Shown here piece after piece: positions 1 through 8,523 of a stretch of DNA of 64,000 bases (position 1 is the stretch's first letter; each line of letters opens with the position of its first letter). The notes beneath the pieces are model-generated. The model did not search any database and was not told the origin of the DNA. It worked only from the letters and a program-made list of their open reading frames with translations. The translations under genes and the position numbers were made by a program. The stretch spans positions 1-64,000 of the forward strand of contig NZ_MUKN01000008.1 in assembly GCF_001995175.1 (NCBI RefSeq), in the 5' to 3' direction. This DNA is from Rathayibacter rhapontici. Its GTDB lineage: Bacteria > Actinomycetota > Actinomycetes > Actinomycetales > Microbacteriaceae.

Positions 1-172
1 GCGGGCGTCGGCGCCGCGAGCTGGACACCGAGCGGGCGTCAGTCGCGTCGCCGGACCCTGGGTTCGGGTCGTCTCGCGGGCGTCGGCCGTCGTGAGTGGG
101 CGCGGGGCGGGCTCCGGACGGATGTCGCAGCCCGGTGCGCGGCGGCTCGCGCGGGCGATGCGCCGCTCCGGG

Positions 173-1540
173 TCAGTCCGCGGTGCGGCGGATCGCGACC
201 ACGGTCACGTCGTCGGGCGGCAGGCCGTCGGCGGCCAGGCGCGTGACGCGCGCCACGGCGGCAGCGGCGCTCGGCTCGCCCGCCGTCGCGGTGTCGGCCA
301 CGCGGCTCAGCGAGTCCAGGGTCCCGTCGAAGAGGTCGAGCACTCCGTCGCTGCAGACGAGCAGGAGGTCGCCGGGATCGAGGCGGATGCTGCTGGTGCG
401 CCACTCCTGCGTCCCGAGCGCGCCGAGGGGCAGGTTGTGCGAGGGGATCCGCTCGCGGGAGCCGTCGGCCCGGCAGACGATGCCCAGCCCGTGACCGGCG
501 TCGACCGACTCGATCGCCCCGCTGGCCGCGTCGAGCCGCAGGTGCAGGAGGGTGACGAACGCCTCGTTCGCCTCGAGGTCCGCCTCGACGGCCCGGTCGA
601 CCGCGGCCAGCGTGCGGCCGGGGTCGTGCGTGGGGAGGGCGACGCGGAGCGACGCGCGCACGGTGGCGGCGATCATCGCGGCTCCGACGCCCTTGCCCAT
701 CACGTCGGCCAGCGTCACCACGAGACCGTCCTCGGTGCGCTGCCAGTCGAAGAAGTCGCCGCTGACCGCTCCGCTGGGCACGCAGGCGCCGGCGACCTCG
801 TACCCGGGGAGGTCGGGGACGGACTTGGGCTGCAGGCGGCGCTGCACCCCTCCTCCGTCGGCGAGCTCCTGGCGCGAGCGGGCCGCCCGGGCCGAGAGCA
901 TCTTCGCGACCTGCTCGCCGCTGAGCGACGCCATGCTGAACGACACCACGACGAGGAGGATCAGCGTGATCAGGGTGGTCGACGGCGTGCCGAACCAGGT
1001 GGTGAACACGTCGCTCCGCGGTCCGGCCGCGAGGAACGCGACGAGCCGCACCGCGTAGTACGCCGCGAGGGCTGCGGACGACAGCAGCAGCGGCCAACGG
1101 GTGCGCGAGTGCCCGGCGTCGAGCAGCGCGATCTCGCGGGTCGAGAGCCCGATGAGCGAGGCCATCAGAGCGAGGTAGAGCGGACCGCCGGACCAGTCGT
1201 TCACGGCCGGTGAATCGGCGCTCGACACGGCCGTGACCAGCGCGGCGGGGCCGACGACGAGCCACCACGGGGTGGGCCTGCCGCGCAGCGAGCGACTGCC
1301 CATCCACACGCACGCGGCGCCGGCCACGATCAGTCCGTTGCCCAGCGGATTCGCCCACACCTGATCCGGAGTGAAGTCGCGGAGGTAGGCGAGCGAGCCG
1401 GCCATGAAGAGGGCGAGCGCGGCGCACCACCAGAAGCTGAACGCGGAGCGGGTCGTGCGGAACGTGACGAAGGCGAACAGGAGGAACAGCGTGAGCGTGG
1501 TGACCCCGAAGGCGACTCGGAGGGTCGTGGCGTCGAGCAA
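173..1540 (-). CDS. SpoIIE/PP2C-type membrane serine phosphatase (RsbU-like)
   Basis: Probable membrane-bound serine/threonine phosphatase of the SpoIIE/RsbU type, a family that dephosphorylates anti-sigma-factor antagonists. The first ~220 residues are hydrophobic helices with no recognisable sensor domain; the C-terminal ~230 residues form a PP2C domain with SGDFFDW, LADVMGKGVGAAM, VDAGHG, CSDGVLDL and a terminal DDVTVV, the usual metal-binding and core motifs. I start at a TTG (1540) preceded by GGAAGGA because the first helix follows at once; a GTG at 1660 would add a polar 40-residue leader. No anti-sigma or antagonist gene is adjacent, so the partner is unknown. Nothing recognisable lies between 1 and 172. 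Confidence 0.85.
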   Translation of the reverse strand: MLDATTLRVAFGVTTLTLFLLFAFVTFRTTRSAFSFWWCAALALFMAGSLAYLRDFTPDQVWANPLGNGLIVAGAACVWMGSRSLRGRPTPWWLVVGPAALVTAVSSADSPAVNDWSGGPLYLALMASLIGLSTREIALLDAGHSRTRWPLLLSSAALAAYYAVRLVAFLAAGPRSDVFTTWFGTPSTTLITLILLVVVSFSMASLSGEQVAKMLSARAARSRQELADGGGVQRRLQPKSVPDLPGYEVAGACVPSGAVSGDFFDWQRTEDGLVVTLADVMGKGVGAAMIAATVRASLRVALPTHDPGRTLAAVDRAVEADLEANEAFVTLLHLRLDAASGAIESVDAGHGLGIVCRADGSRERIPSHNLPLGALGTQEWRTSSIRLDPGDLLLVCSDGVLDLFDGTLDSLSRVADTATAGEPSAAAAVARVTRLAADGLPPDDVTVVAIRRTAD

Positions 1541-1769
1541 GGCGGGTCCCGTGGTCCTTCCGTCAGACCGAGCGGTGAGCCGGTCAGCAGCCCCCTGAGA
1601 GGGATCCTTCCACGAGATGCGGTCCGCCTCGCATGCCCGGGCGGAGGCCTCGCCCGCCACGGCGGGGTGCAGCGCCGCCCGGTCACCCTCAAGGGGGGTC
1701 AGTGGAGGAGCGGGCGACGACCTGCGCAGGCCGTTCAGCGAGTGTCCGAGGGGCGCCCGCTCGGTCGGA

Positions 1770-2273
1770 TCAGCGCAGTCGCATGCTCATCACGGTGCGC
1801 ACGGGGAGGGTCCCGCCGAGGTCGTCGGCGACGCGCTGCATGCCGATCCTCCGGGCGACCCGCTCGGACGCGGCGTTGTCGGGATGGAGGATCGCCACCA
1901 GGGTCTCGGCCCCGATGCCGTCCCGCGCGAGATCGCGGCACGCGGCCGCCGCCTCCGACGCCAGTCCTCGACCCTGCAGGGCGGTGCGCACGTGGTAGCC
2001 GACCTCGAGCTCCGGCGTCCCGTTCACGTCCTGCCAGGTGAGGCCGCAGTCGCCGACGAACTCCCCGTCGCGGGTCTCCACGATCCACAGGCCGAACCCG
2101 TGCTCCGCGTAGTTGCGGACGTTCCAGGCGATCCACTCCTGGGCGCCGTCGCGGGTCTTCGGTGCCGGGTAGTACGTCATCACGTCCGGATCGCCGAGGA
2201 GGGAGGCCAGGTCGTCGAGGTCCTCGAGGCGCATCTCGCGGAAGCGCAGTCGATCTGTCGGAGCCGGGAGCAT
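1770..2273 (-). CDS. GNAT-family N-acetyltransferase (RimJ/RimL-like)
   Basis: A 167-residue single-domain GNAT enzyme that would transfer an acetyl group from acetyl-CoA to an amine; the substrate cannot be told. It opens with the RimJ/RimL-type LRFREMRLEDLDDL strand-helix, has the acetyl-CoA pyrophosphate loop LQGRGLA near residue 100, and the usual ILHPDNAASERVARRIGM segment near the C-terminus. The length matches the family. It stands alone, leftward, between the phosphatase and the ATPase; both spacers are too long for tight coupling. Confidence 0.85.
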   Translation of the reverse strand: MLPAPTDRLRFREMRLEDLDDLASLLGDPDVMTYYPAPKTRDGAQEWIAWNVRNYAEHGFGLWIVETRDGEFVGDCGLTWQDVNGTPELEVGYHVRTALQGRGLASEAAAACRDLARDGIGAETLVAILHPDNAASERVARRIGMQRVADDLGGTLPVRTVMSMRLR

Positions 2274-2337
2274 GCTCCACGGTATCCGCGCGACTCCGAT
2301 CTCCGCCGACCACGCGGACTGAGCAGCATGCGAGCGG

Positions 2338-3513
2338 CTAGCCCTGCTGGCGGCGACGGACGAACTCGTCCATCACAGGGACTGTGAAGGCGACCAGTCC
2401 TCGGTCCGGCGCGTAGATGATGCCCTTCTCGATGAGGGACTGACGCGTCGGGCTGACCCGGCTGGGCTTCGCGCCGAGTCGTTCCGCCAGCAGCGATGTC
2501 GATGAGGGAGCCCCCGCGTCGATCGCCATAGCGGCGAGATAGTTCCGCTCGGCAGGAGTGGCACGGTCCCACCGTGCCGGGAAGAAGCCCATGTCGAGGT
2601 CCTCATTCCCTCGCGCCAGCGCTCCGCGAGCGTCGTCCAGAGTGATCCTGCGCCCGATCCCGAGATCCCAGGCGGCCTGCCCGTAGGTCTGCAGGAAGTA
2701 CGGGTACCCGCGGGACGAAGCGACGAGCAGATCCGCCGCCTCCTCGTCGTACGCGGCGCCGAGCACCCGAGCGGGGTCCACGAGCGCTCGTCTCGCCGCG
2801 GTGTCGTTCAGCGGGCCGATCTCGCGGTAGTTGAACAGTCGCTCGGCGTACGAGCGGGCGGCGCTGAGCGTGGAAGGGAGGGTCGGAAGTCCCGCGCCCG
2901 TGACGTAGAACGGCCACTCCCGTTGTCCCGCGCGGTGCTGAACGGCGACGATCGCCGTCATCAGCTCGTCGTCGAGATCCTGCATCTCGTCGATGAACAG
3001 TCCGAAGGCGATCTGGCGCTCGTGCAGCGCCGGCACCAGATCTTCGACGAGTTCGAGGAGGTCCACATCGATCCGGCCCGAGTCGGCGCGGCCCTTCGCG
3101 GGTTCGACTCCGACCTCGAAGCCGATGTCCCCGAGTCGAGCGCTGAAGGACCGGATCGTGCCGAGGGCGTGATGGACAGCCTCGCTCATTCCGCGACCTC
3201 GGTACAGGCGGCGCGCGGCGAGCGAGATCTCGCGTCCGAGAGTGCGCCGCGCGGCTTCCCTGCCGGATTCCGACGCGTGCGCCTCGATGTCGACCAGCAG
3301 CCATTCGGCGCGCTCGGCCTGCGAGCGGAAGGTGTTGAGCAGCACCGTCTTCCCCACGCCTCTGAGGCCGTGCAAGACGAGGCCGCGGCTGTGCCGACCT
3401 GCTCGCGAGCGGGCGATCAGCAGATCGAAAGCATCGATCTCGGTCTCGCGTCCGACGAGGGCGGGCGGTTGCAAGCCGGATCCGGGTGCATAGGGATTGA
3501 GTGCCGGTTCCAT
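2338..3513 (-). CDS. AAA-type ATPase with C-terminal winged helix
   Basis: Cytoplasmic P-loop ATPase of 391 residues. The Walker A motif GLRGVGKT is at residues 49-56 and Walker B LFIDEMQDLD at about 172-181. The last ~70 residues look like a winged helix (LAERLGAKPSRVSPTRQSL). The layout resembles the Orc1/Cdc6-like or STAND-like ATPases common in actinobacteria, often annotated only as ATP-binding protein. It is a single gene. Its start codon lies inside three in-phase 10-bp repeats (3511-3535), so expression could be self-controlled. Function is not known; a regulatory or defence role is possible but unsupported here. Confidence 0.8.
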   Translation of the reverse strand: MEPALNPYAPGSGLQPPALVGRETEIDAFDLLIARSRAGRHSRGLVLHGLRGVGKTVLLNTFRSQAERAEWLLVDIEAHASESGREAARRTLGREISLAARRLYRGRGMSEAVHHALGTIRSFSARLGDIGFEVGVEPAKGRADSGRIDVDLLELVEDLVPALHERQIAFGLFIDEMQDLDDELMTAIVAVQHRAGQREWPFYVTGAGLPTLPSTLSAARSYAERLFNYREIGPLNDTAARRALVDPARVLGAAYDEEAADLLVASSRGYPYFLQTYGQAAWDLGIGRRITLDDARGALARGNEDLDMGFFPARWDRATPAERNYLAAMAIDAGAPSSTSLLAERLGAKPSRVSPTRQSLIEKGIIYAPDRGLVAFTVPVMDEFVRRRQQG

Positions 3514-3535
3514 CTAGCACAATCTAGCGCTGTCT
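3511..3535 (-). promoter_or_regulatory. Three 10-bp-spaced TCTA repeats over the ATPase start
   Basis: Seen on the + strand, 3511-3520, 3521-3530 and 3531-3540 begin CATCTAGCAC, AATCTAGCGC and TGTCTAAAGA: the TCTA core recurs at exactly one helical turn, and another CTAGA follows at 3546-3550. The first unit contains the ATPase start codon (complement of CAT). This AT-richer patch could be a promoter with a short leader, or a multi-site operator. No protein is known to bind it. Confidence 0.4.
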
Positions 3536-3658
3536 AAAGAAAACGCTAGAGAGCAGGAGAAAGTCGTAGAGAGTCGGCGCGATGTGCACCGCGGCGGCAG
3601 AGGTGAGGCGGAGCGTTGCGGCGCTGGTGTGCTTGCGGCAGGCAACTAGCCTCCGAGT

Positions 3659-3838
3659 ATGAATGATCGGACCCTCCTCCCCGCGTACACCGCGGCCCTG
3701 CTGGTCGTCGGCGCGGTGCTGATCGTCGTGGCGTCGCTCACGCTCGGCTCGGTGGGGAGCGCCGCGATGCTCGCGTTCGGCGCTGCCGCTGTGGCGGCGG
3801 GGCTCGTGCTCGTCGGGCTGCGGCTGTCCGGTCGCTGA
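3659..3838 (+). CDS. Small two-helix membrane protein (59 aa)
   Basis: Short ORF starting ATG AAT GAT CGG and ending TGA at 3836-3838. It encodes MNDRTLLPAYTA followed by two hydrophobic stretches (ALLVVGAVLIVVASLTLG and MLAFGAAAVAAGLVLVGL) and a short basic end. This pattern of two membrane helices is coherent for a real small protein, and the codon third positions are mostly G/C. No ribosome-binding site is obvious. Function unknown. Confidence 0.5.
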   Translation: MNDRTLLPAYTAALLVVGAVLIVVASLTLGSVGSAAMLAFGAAAVAAGLVLVGLRLSGR

Positions 3839-3879
3839 CCACAGGTGAGCGGCGGGCGAGGGAGCTGTCCCGGGCGTCG

Positions 3880-3970
3880 TGGGTCTCGATACGCCCCTGC
3901 GGGGCTGCTCGACCAGCGAGGGACGTCCTCTGCTGATCGAGTAGTCCGCGGAGCGGGCGTCTCGAGATCC
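3880..3970. repeat. Paired copies of the intergenic hairpin repeat
   Basis: Two inverted copies of a short repeat found seven times in this window. The first (3880-3920) reads GGGTCTCGATACGCCCCTGC then GGGGCTGCTCGACCAGC; the second (3929-3970) runs the other way and reads TGCTGATCGAGTAG then TCTCGAGATCC. Each has a GC-rich self-complementary centre. The pair lies between converging genes and may act as a terminator. Confidence 0.75.
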
Positions 3971-3988
3971 GCGTGCGCCGGGCGGCGG

Positions 3989-4213
3989 TCAGCGGGGGAG
4001 GCGGAGGAGCTGCTGCCGGCGCTCGCGCTCGAGGAGGTCGGCGCGCTCGCGGCGGAGGGCGACGACGTCGGCGTGGCGGAGGGGGAGGCGGCGCTCCCGT
4101 CGGCTCCACGCGACGAGCGCGACTCCGACCCGCAGGGCGAGGCGGTCGAGCGGGCCGGTGAGGCGGCGGGGAGGGGGAGGGGCGTACCGGGTCGCCCCGA
4201 GTGCGGTGTTCAT
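3989..4213 (-). CDS. Small hypothetical protein (74 aa), basic and Arg-rich
   Basis: Starts at an ATG preceded by AAGGACATCCTC and reads MNTALGATRYAPPPPRRLTG. It has one amphipathic or hydrophobic stretch (LDRLALRVGVALVAWSRR) and then a strongly basic and acidic helix rich in RRER and LLERERR. Short proteins of this kind, a proline-rich start followed by a single LRVGxALxxW helix, are common in Microbacteriaceae; that is a recollection, not a search result. The ORF stays open to a GTG at 4399, but the good ribosome-binding site favours 4213. It may be attached to the long leader with a 17-codon ORF upstream. Confidence 0.6.
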   Translation of the reverse strand: MNTALGATRYAPPPPRRLTGPLDRLALRVGVALVAWSRRERRLPLRHADVVALRRERADLLERERRQQLLRLPR

Positions 4214-4299
4214 GAGGATGTCCTTGTCGTGCAGGCGCGCGGGCGCGCCGGAGAGCGCCGTGAGGGCGCGAGGAGGAGCGCGCTCGAGGGCGCGCGGAG

Positions 4300-4337
4300 G
4301 CACCGCCGCGGAGGCGGTGCGGGACCCGCGAGGGTCC
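4300..4337 (-). other. Two tandem GC hairpins in a leader region
   Basis: GCACCGCC/GGCGGTGC (4300-4307 with 4313-4320) and GGACCC/GGGTCC (4322-4327 with 4332-4337) form two short perfect stems between the 17-codon ORF and the 74-residue gene. They could pause or terminate transcription, or alter access to the downstream start. Confidence 0.4.
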
Positions 4338-4433
4338 GGGACGGGACGACGATCCGCGCGGAGGATCCGCGGGACCGGGAGCTTCTCGAGCGTCGTCACC
4401 GTCTGAGCGATGACGAGCGGGAGGCTCGACCGG

Positions 4434-4487
4434 TCAGGCGGAGTGGACGCCGGAGAAGCCGGCGGTGAAGTGCGCGACGTGCGTCAT
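4434..4487 (-). CDS. Putative 17-residue leader peptide
   Basis: ATG at 4485-4487 is preceded by AAAGGAGCC at good spacing, the best ribosome-binding site in this part of the window. It reads MTHVAHFTAGFSGVHSA and then TGA. A strong site in front of so short an ORF, followed by about 220 bases holding hairpins and then a small gene, suggests either a translated leader that controls the next gene or a functional micropeptide. It has three histidines but no run of a single amino acid typical of classic attenuators. Confidence 0.45.
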   Translation of the reverse strand: MTHVAHFTAGFSGVHSA

Positions 4488-4603
4488 GGCCTGGCTCCTT
4501 TCATCGGTTCGGCTCCGTCGACCGTAGCGGGACCGGTGCGTACCTGGCAAGAGCCTGTGCGCGACGAGTGGTCGATCCGCTCGATCCCGCTCGCGGAAAC
4601 GGG

Positions 4604-4656
4604 TTCGGCTCGCAGGATCCCCCGACTCCGACGAGCCGAACGGGTTCCTGCGAGCC
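4604..4656. terminator. Overlapping inverted repeats downstream of rhaB
   Basis: TTCGGCTCG (4604-4612) pairs with CGAGCCGAA (4632-4640), while GGCTCGCAGGA (4607-4617) pairs with TCCTGCGAGCC (4646-4656). The left arms overlap, so only one stem can form at a time. Position 40 bases past the rhamnulokinase stop suggests a terminator, possibly with two states. Confidence 0.5.
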
Positions 4657-4697
4657 GGAGGTGATCCGAAGGCGCGGCTTCCGCGTGCGCCGGCGCC

Positions 4698-6124
4698 TCA
4701 GTGCGTGCGGGGCGTGTACCGCACCGGCGGGAACGCCGTCCGCACGATCGCGCGGAGCGACTCCAGTGAGCCCGTGACGAGGCCCTGCGCCCGCGCCTGC
4801 ACCAGGATGTTGCCGATCGCCGTGGCCTCGACGGGGCCGGCGAGCACGGTGCGGCCCGTGCGGTCGGCGGTCAGCTGGCAGAGCAGCTCGTTCTGCGATC
4901 CTCCGCCGACCACGTGAACGGCGTCGATCCGCACGCCCGAGAGCGCCGAGGCCTGCTCGAGCGTCACGGCGTAGGCCTCGGCGAGCGACTCGAGGATCGA
5001 GCGCACGAACTCCGCCCGAGTGCGCGGCTGCTCCAGGCCGTTCTCGACGCACCACTCCACGATGCGGCCGGGGATGTTGCCCGGGGCGACGAAGCGCTCG
5101 TCGGCCGCGTCGAACGTGGTGATGCGCCCGCGGATCGCGGCGGCCTCGGCGAGCAGGAGCGGCAGCTCGATGCGATCGCCCGACTGCTTCTCCCAGGTGC
5201 GGATGGATTCGGACAGCAGCCACAGACCCGAGACGTTCTTCAGGTAGCGGATGCGCCCGTCGACGCCGCCCTCGTTGGTGAAGTTGGCGGCCCGACCCTC
5301 CAGCGAGACCACCGGCTTCTCGAGTTCGACGCCGACGAGCGACCAGGTTCCGCTCGAGATGTACGCCACGTTGTCGTCGGTCGAGGGCACCGCGACGACG
5401 GCCGAGGCCGTGTCGTGGGAGCCGACGGCGACGACGCCCAGGCTCTCCGGCGCGCGAGATCGGCGGCGACGGAGGGCAGGAGCGAGCCGAGCCGGGAGCC
5501 CGGCTCGATCAGCGGCGCGAGGATCCCGCGCGGAAGGTCGAGGCGCGTGAGGAGGTCGTCGTCCCACGCGCGGGTGTGCGGGCTCAGCAGGCCCGTGGTC
5601 GAGGCGTTCGTGATCTCGGTCGCCGCGACTCCGGTCAGCCAGTAGCCGATCAGGTCGGGCACGAGCAGCGCCTGATCGGCGAGCGCGAGCACGTCGCGCT
5701 CGGCCGCGAGCTGGAACAGCGTGTTGAACGGCAGGTGCTGCAGGCCGCTCCGCTGGTACAGCTCCTCCGCGCCGATGCGGGAGTGCACGTCGGCCACGCC
5801 GCGCGCCGTCCGCTCGTCGCGGTAGTGGTACGGAGCGCCGAGCATGCGCCCCTGGCGCAGCAGCGCGTAGTCCACGGCCCAGGAGTCGACGCCGATCGAG
5901 ACGACCTCCGGCTCCTCGCGGAGGGCGTTCGTCAGCCCCGCCGTGAGCGAGCGGTAGAGCTCCAGGATGTTCCAGTGCAGCGCGGAGGAGTCGCCCTCGT
6001 GCGTGCGCACCGGCTGGTTCGGGAACCGCGCGACGTGGCGCATCCGCAGCTCGTCGTGGCCGACGTAGCCGAGGATGACGCGTCCGCTGGTCGCCCCGAG
6101 GTCGACGGCGGCGACGGCCTTCAT
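4698..6124 (-). CDS. rhaB: L-rhamnulokinase (one apparent frameshift)
   Basis: FGGY-family kinase that phosphorylates L-rhamnulose at O-1. The N-terminal half begins MKAVAAVDLGATSGRVILGY, the phosphate-binding loop, with VSIGVDSWAVDYALL and the YHYRDERT segment. The C-terminal half has GSHDTASAVV, SSGTWSLVGVE and the adenosine-binding VVGGGSQNELLCQLTADRTG. The halves are in different frames; the frame is lost near 5450-5460 in a GCGCGC run, and adding one base gives 475 residues, close to other RhaB proteins. It follows the aldolase gene by 22 bases, so the two form an operon. I infer a sequencing error rather than a dead gene. Confidence 0.88.
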
Positions 6125-6146
6125 CGCTGGAGCCCTTCGGTGGCGG

Positions 6147-8185
6147 TCATCGGAGGAACGCCGCCGCGACTCCAGCGTCGACAGGAACATGGAGCCCCGT
6201 CGTGTGCGAGAAGTCGGACGTGCAGAGCGCGAACACGGCGTTGGCCACGTTCTCGGGGACGACCTCGCGCTTGAGGATCGTGCGCTGGGCGTAGAACTTG
6301 CCCAGGTCCTCCTCCTCGATGCCGTAGGTCTTGGCGCGGTTGGCGCCCCAGCCCGAGGCGAAGATGCCGGAGCCGCGGACGACGCCGTCGGGGTTGATGC
6401 CGTTCACCTTGATGCCGTGCTCGCCGAGCTCGGCGGCCAGCAGGCGCACCTGGTGGGCCTGGTCGGCCTTGGTGGCCGAGTACGCGATGTTGTTCGGGCC
6501 GGCGAAGACCGAGTTCTTCGACGAGATGTAGATGATGTCGCCGCCGAGCTTCTGGTCGACGAGCACGCGGGCCGCGGCCTTCGAGACGAGGAACGAGCCC
6601 TTGGCCATCACGTTGTGCTGGAGGTCCCAGTCGGCGACGGTGGTGTCGAAGAGCGACTTCGAGAGCGAGAGTCCGGCGTTGTTGACCACCAGGTCGAGCC
6701 CGCCGAAGGCGAGCACGGTGGCGTCGATCGCGGCCTGCACGGCGGCCTCGTCCGAGACGTTCGCGGCGAGTCCGATCGCGACGTCCGTCGATCCGAGCTC
6801 GGCCGCGGCGGCCTGCGCCTTGGCGAGGTCGAGGTCGGCGATGACGACGCAGGCGCCCTCGGCGGCCAGGCGCGTGGCGATGGCCTTGCCGATGCCGGAG
6901 GCGGCGCCGGTCACGAGCGCGATGCGGGAGGCGAGCGGCTTGGGCTTCGGCATCCGCTGCAGCTTCGCCTCCTCGAGCGCCCAGTACTCGATGCGGAACT
7001 TCTCGGCCTCGTCGATGGGCGCGTAGGTCGAGATGGCCTCGGCGCCGCGCATGACGTTGATCGCGTTGACGTAGAACTCGCCGGCCACGCGGGCGGTCTG
7101 CTTGTTCGCTCCGTACGAGAACATGCCGACGCCGGGCACGAGGACGATCAGCGGGTCCGCGCCGCGGATCGCGGGGCTCTCGGGCGTCGCGTGCGCGTCG
7201 TAGTAGGCCTGGTAGTCGGCGCGGTACGCCTCGTGCAGCGCGGGGAGGCGCTCGAGGATCTCGTCGACGGAGGCGGTCGACGGCAGGTCGACGAGCAGCG
7301 GCTTCACCTTGGTGCGGAGGAAGTGGTCGGGGCAGGAGGTGCCCAGCGCGGCCAGGCGCGGGTGCTCGGTGCTCGCGAGGAAGTCGAGGACCTCGGGGGA
7401 GTCGGTGAAGTGGCCGACCCGGGGGCTGTCGTGCGAGGCGATCGCGCGCAGGTGCGGGGCGAGGGCAGCGGCCTTGGCGCGGCGCTCCTCCTCGGGCAGC
7501 GCGGCGTAGCCTCGAGGGCGGGGCCGAAGGGCTCCGGAGCGCCGTGCTCGGCGATGTAGGCGGCCGCGGTCTCGATGATGCGGAGCGAGTTCGCCTCCGC
7601 CTCCTCGCTCGTGTCGCCCCACGCCGTGATGCCGTGGCCGCCGAGGATCGCGCCGATCACTCCGGGGTTCGCGTCCTTGATGGCGGCGATGTCGAGGCCG
7701 AGCTGGAAGCCGGGGCGGCGCCACGGGACCCAGGCGACGGTGCCGCCGAAGGCCTCGGCGGTGAGCGTCTCGCCGTCGGCCGCGGTCGCGAAGGCGATGC
7801 CGGAGTCGGGGTGCAGGTGGTCGACGTGCGCGGCGTCGACGAGGCCGTGCATGGCGGTGTCGATCGAGGGGGCGGCGCCGCCCTTGCCGTGCAGCGTGTA
7901 GTCGAACGCGGCGACCATCTCGTCCTCGCGGTCGAGGCCGGGGTAGACGTTCACGAGCGCGCGGAGGCGGTCGAGGCGGAGGACCGCGAGGCCGGACTCC
8001 TTCAGCGTGCCGAGGTCTCCTCCGGAGCCCTTGACCCAGAGCAGCTCGACGGGCTCGCCCGTGACGGGGTCGGTCTCGACGCCCTTCGCCGAGGTGTTGC
8101 CCCCCGCGTAGTTCGTGTTCTTCGGATCGGCGCCGAGGCGGTTGGAGCGGGCGATGAGCTCCGCGGCGGTCGAGGACGAGGCCAT
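6147..8185 (-). CDS. Rhamnulose-1-phosphate aldolase/dehydrogenase fusion (one apparent frameshift)
   Basis: Two-domain enzyme of the RhaEW (YuxG) type. The N-terminal ~400 residues form a class II aldolase (NYAGGNTSAKG, metal-binding VDHLHPDSGIAF, GGHGITAWGD) that would cleave L-rhamnulose 1-phosphate to dihydroxyacetone phosphate and L-lactaldehyde. The C-terminal ~250 residues form a short-chain dehydrogenase (VTGAASGIGKA, NNAG, YSATKADQ) expected to oxidise lactaldehyde. The frame is lost at 7510-7511, where CTAGCC(C)TCGAG appears to lack one C; with it restored the protein is 679 residues. It is the first gene of the operon with rhaB. No rhamnose isomerase gene is in the window. Confidence 0.88.
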
Positions 8186-8211
8186 GACTTCTCCGTCTGT
8201 CTGAACGAACT

Positions 8212-8235
8212 TGTTAAGTGTTACAGAAGCTAACA
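8212..8235. promoter_or_regulatory. Putative operator of the rhamnose operon
   Basis: TGTTAAG (8212-8218) and GCTAACA (8229-8235) form a near-perfect inverted repeat, with a GTGTTAC between them, 27 bases upstream of the aldolase start in one of the few AT-rich patches of this region. The position suits repressor binding over the promoter. The rest of 8186-8523 (338 bases) holds no credible gene, only this site and the inverted repeat at 8435-8488. Confidence 0.5.
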
Positions 8236-8434
8236 GGGTGCGAGGGTGCGGTCAATGACGGGATCGCGAACAGCGGTCGACGGTTCTCGACGCGAGTCCG
8301 CCGCACCCGTTCCGCCAGTCGATGATCGTTTGTGATCGAAACGGCGAGCGACCGGCGAGGCGCTTCCGCCCCGCTGCCCGTCGGATTCCGCGGATCCATT
8401 GCCTCCACGCCGCCCCCTCGATAGGTTCGCTGTG

Positions 8435-8488
8435 GATCACTTCGCGACATCGCTGTCGCTAGGTGCGCACTACACGCCAGAAGTGATC
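8435..8488. promoter_or_regulatory. Inverted repeat upstream of the large secreted glycosidase
   Basis: GATCACTTC (8435-8443) and GAAGTGATC (8480-8488) are exact reverse complements 36 bases apart, ending 35 bases before the glycosidase start. Two half-sites or two operators are possible; a transcriptional hairpin is less likely given the long spacer. No regulator gene lies beside it. Confidence 0.4.
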
Positions 8489-8523
8489 AGAACCATTCTC
8501 CTACTCAAAGACGAGGCCCCGAG

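Noticed and set aside
5240..5567. Programmed frameshift in rhaB
   Set aside because: No slippery heptamer or downstream stem; the same one-base loss recurs in many unrelated genes.
8214..8450. Possible 60-80 residue leftward gene upstream of the rhamnose operon
   Set aside because: No ribosome-binding site, no motif, and it would overlap the operator and promoter.
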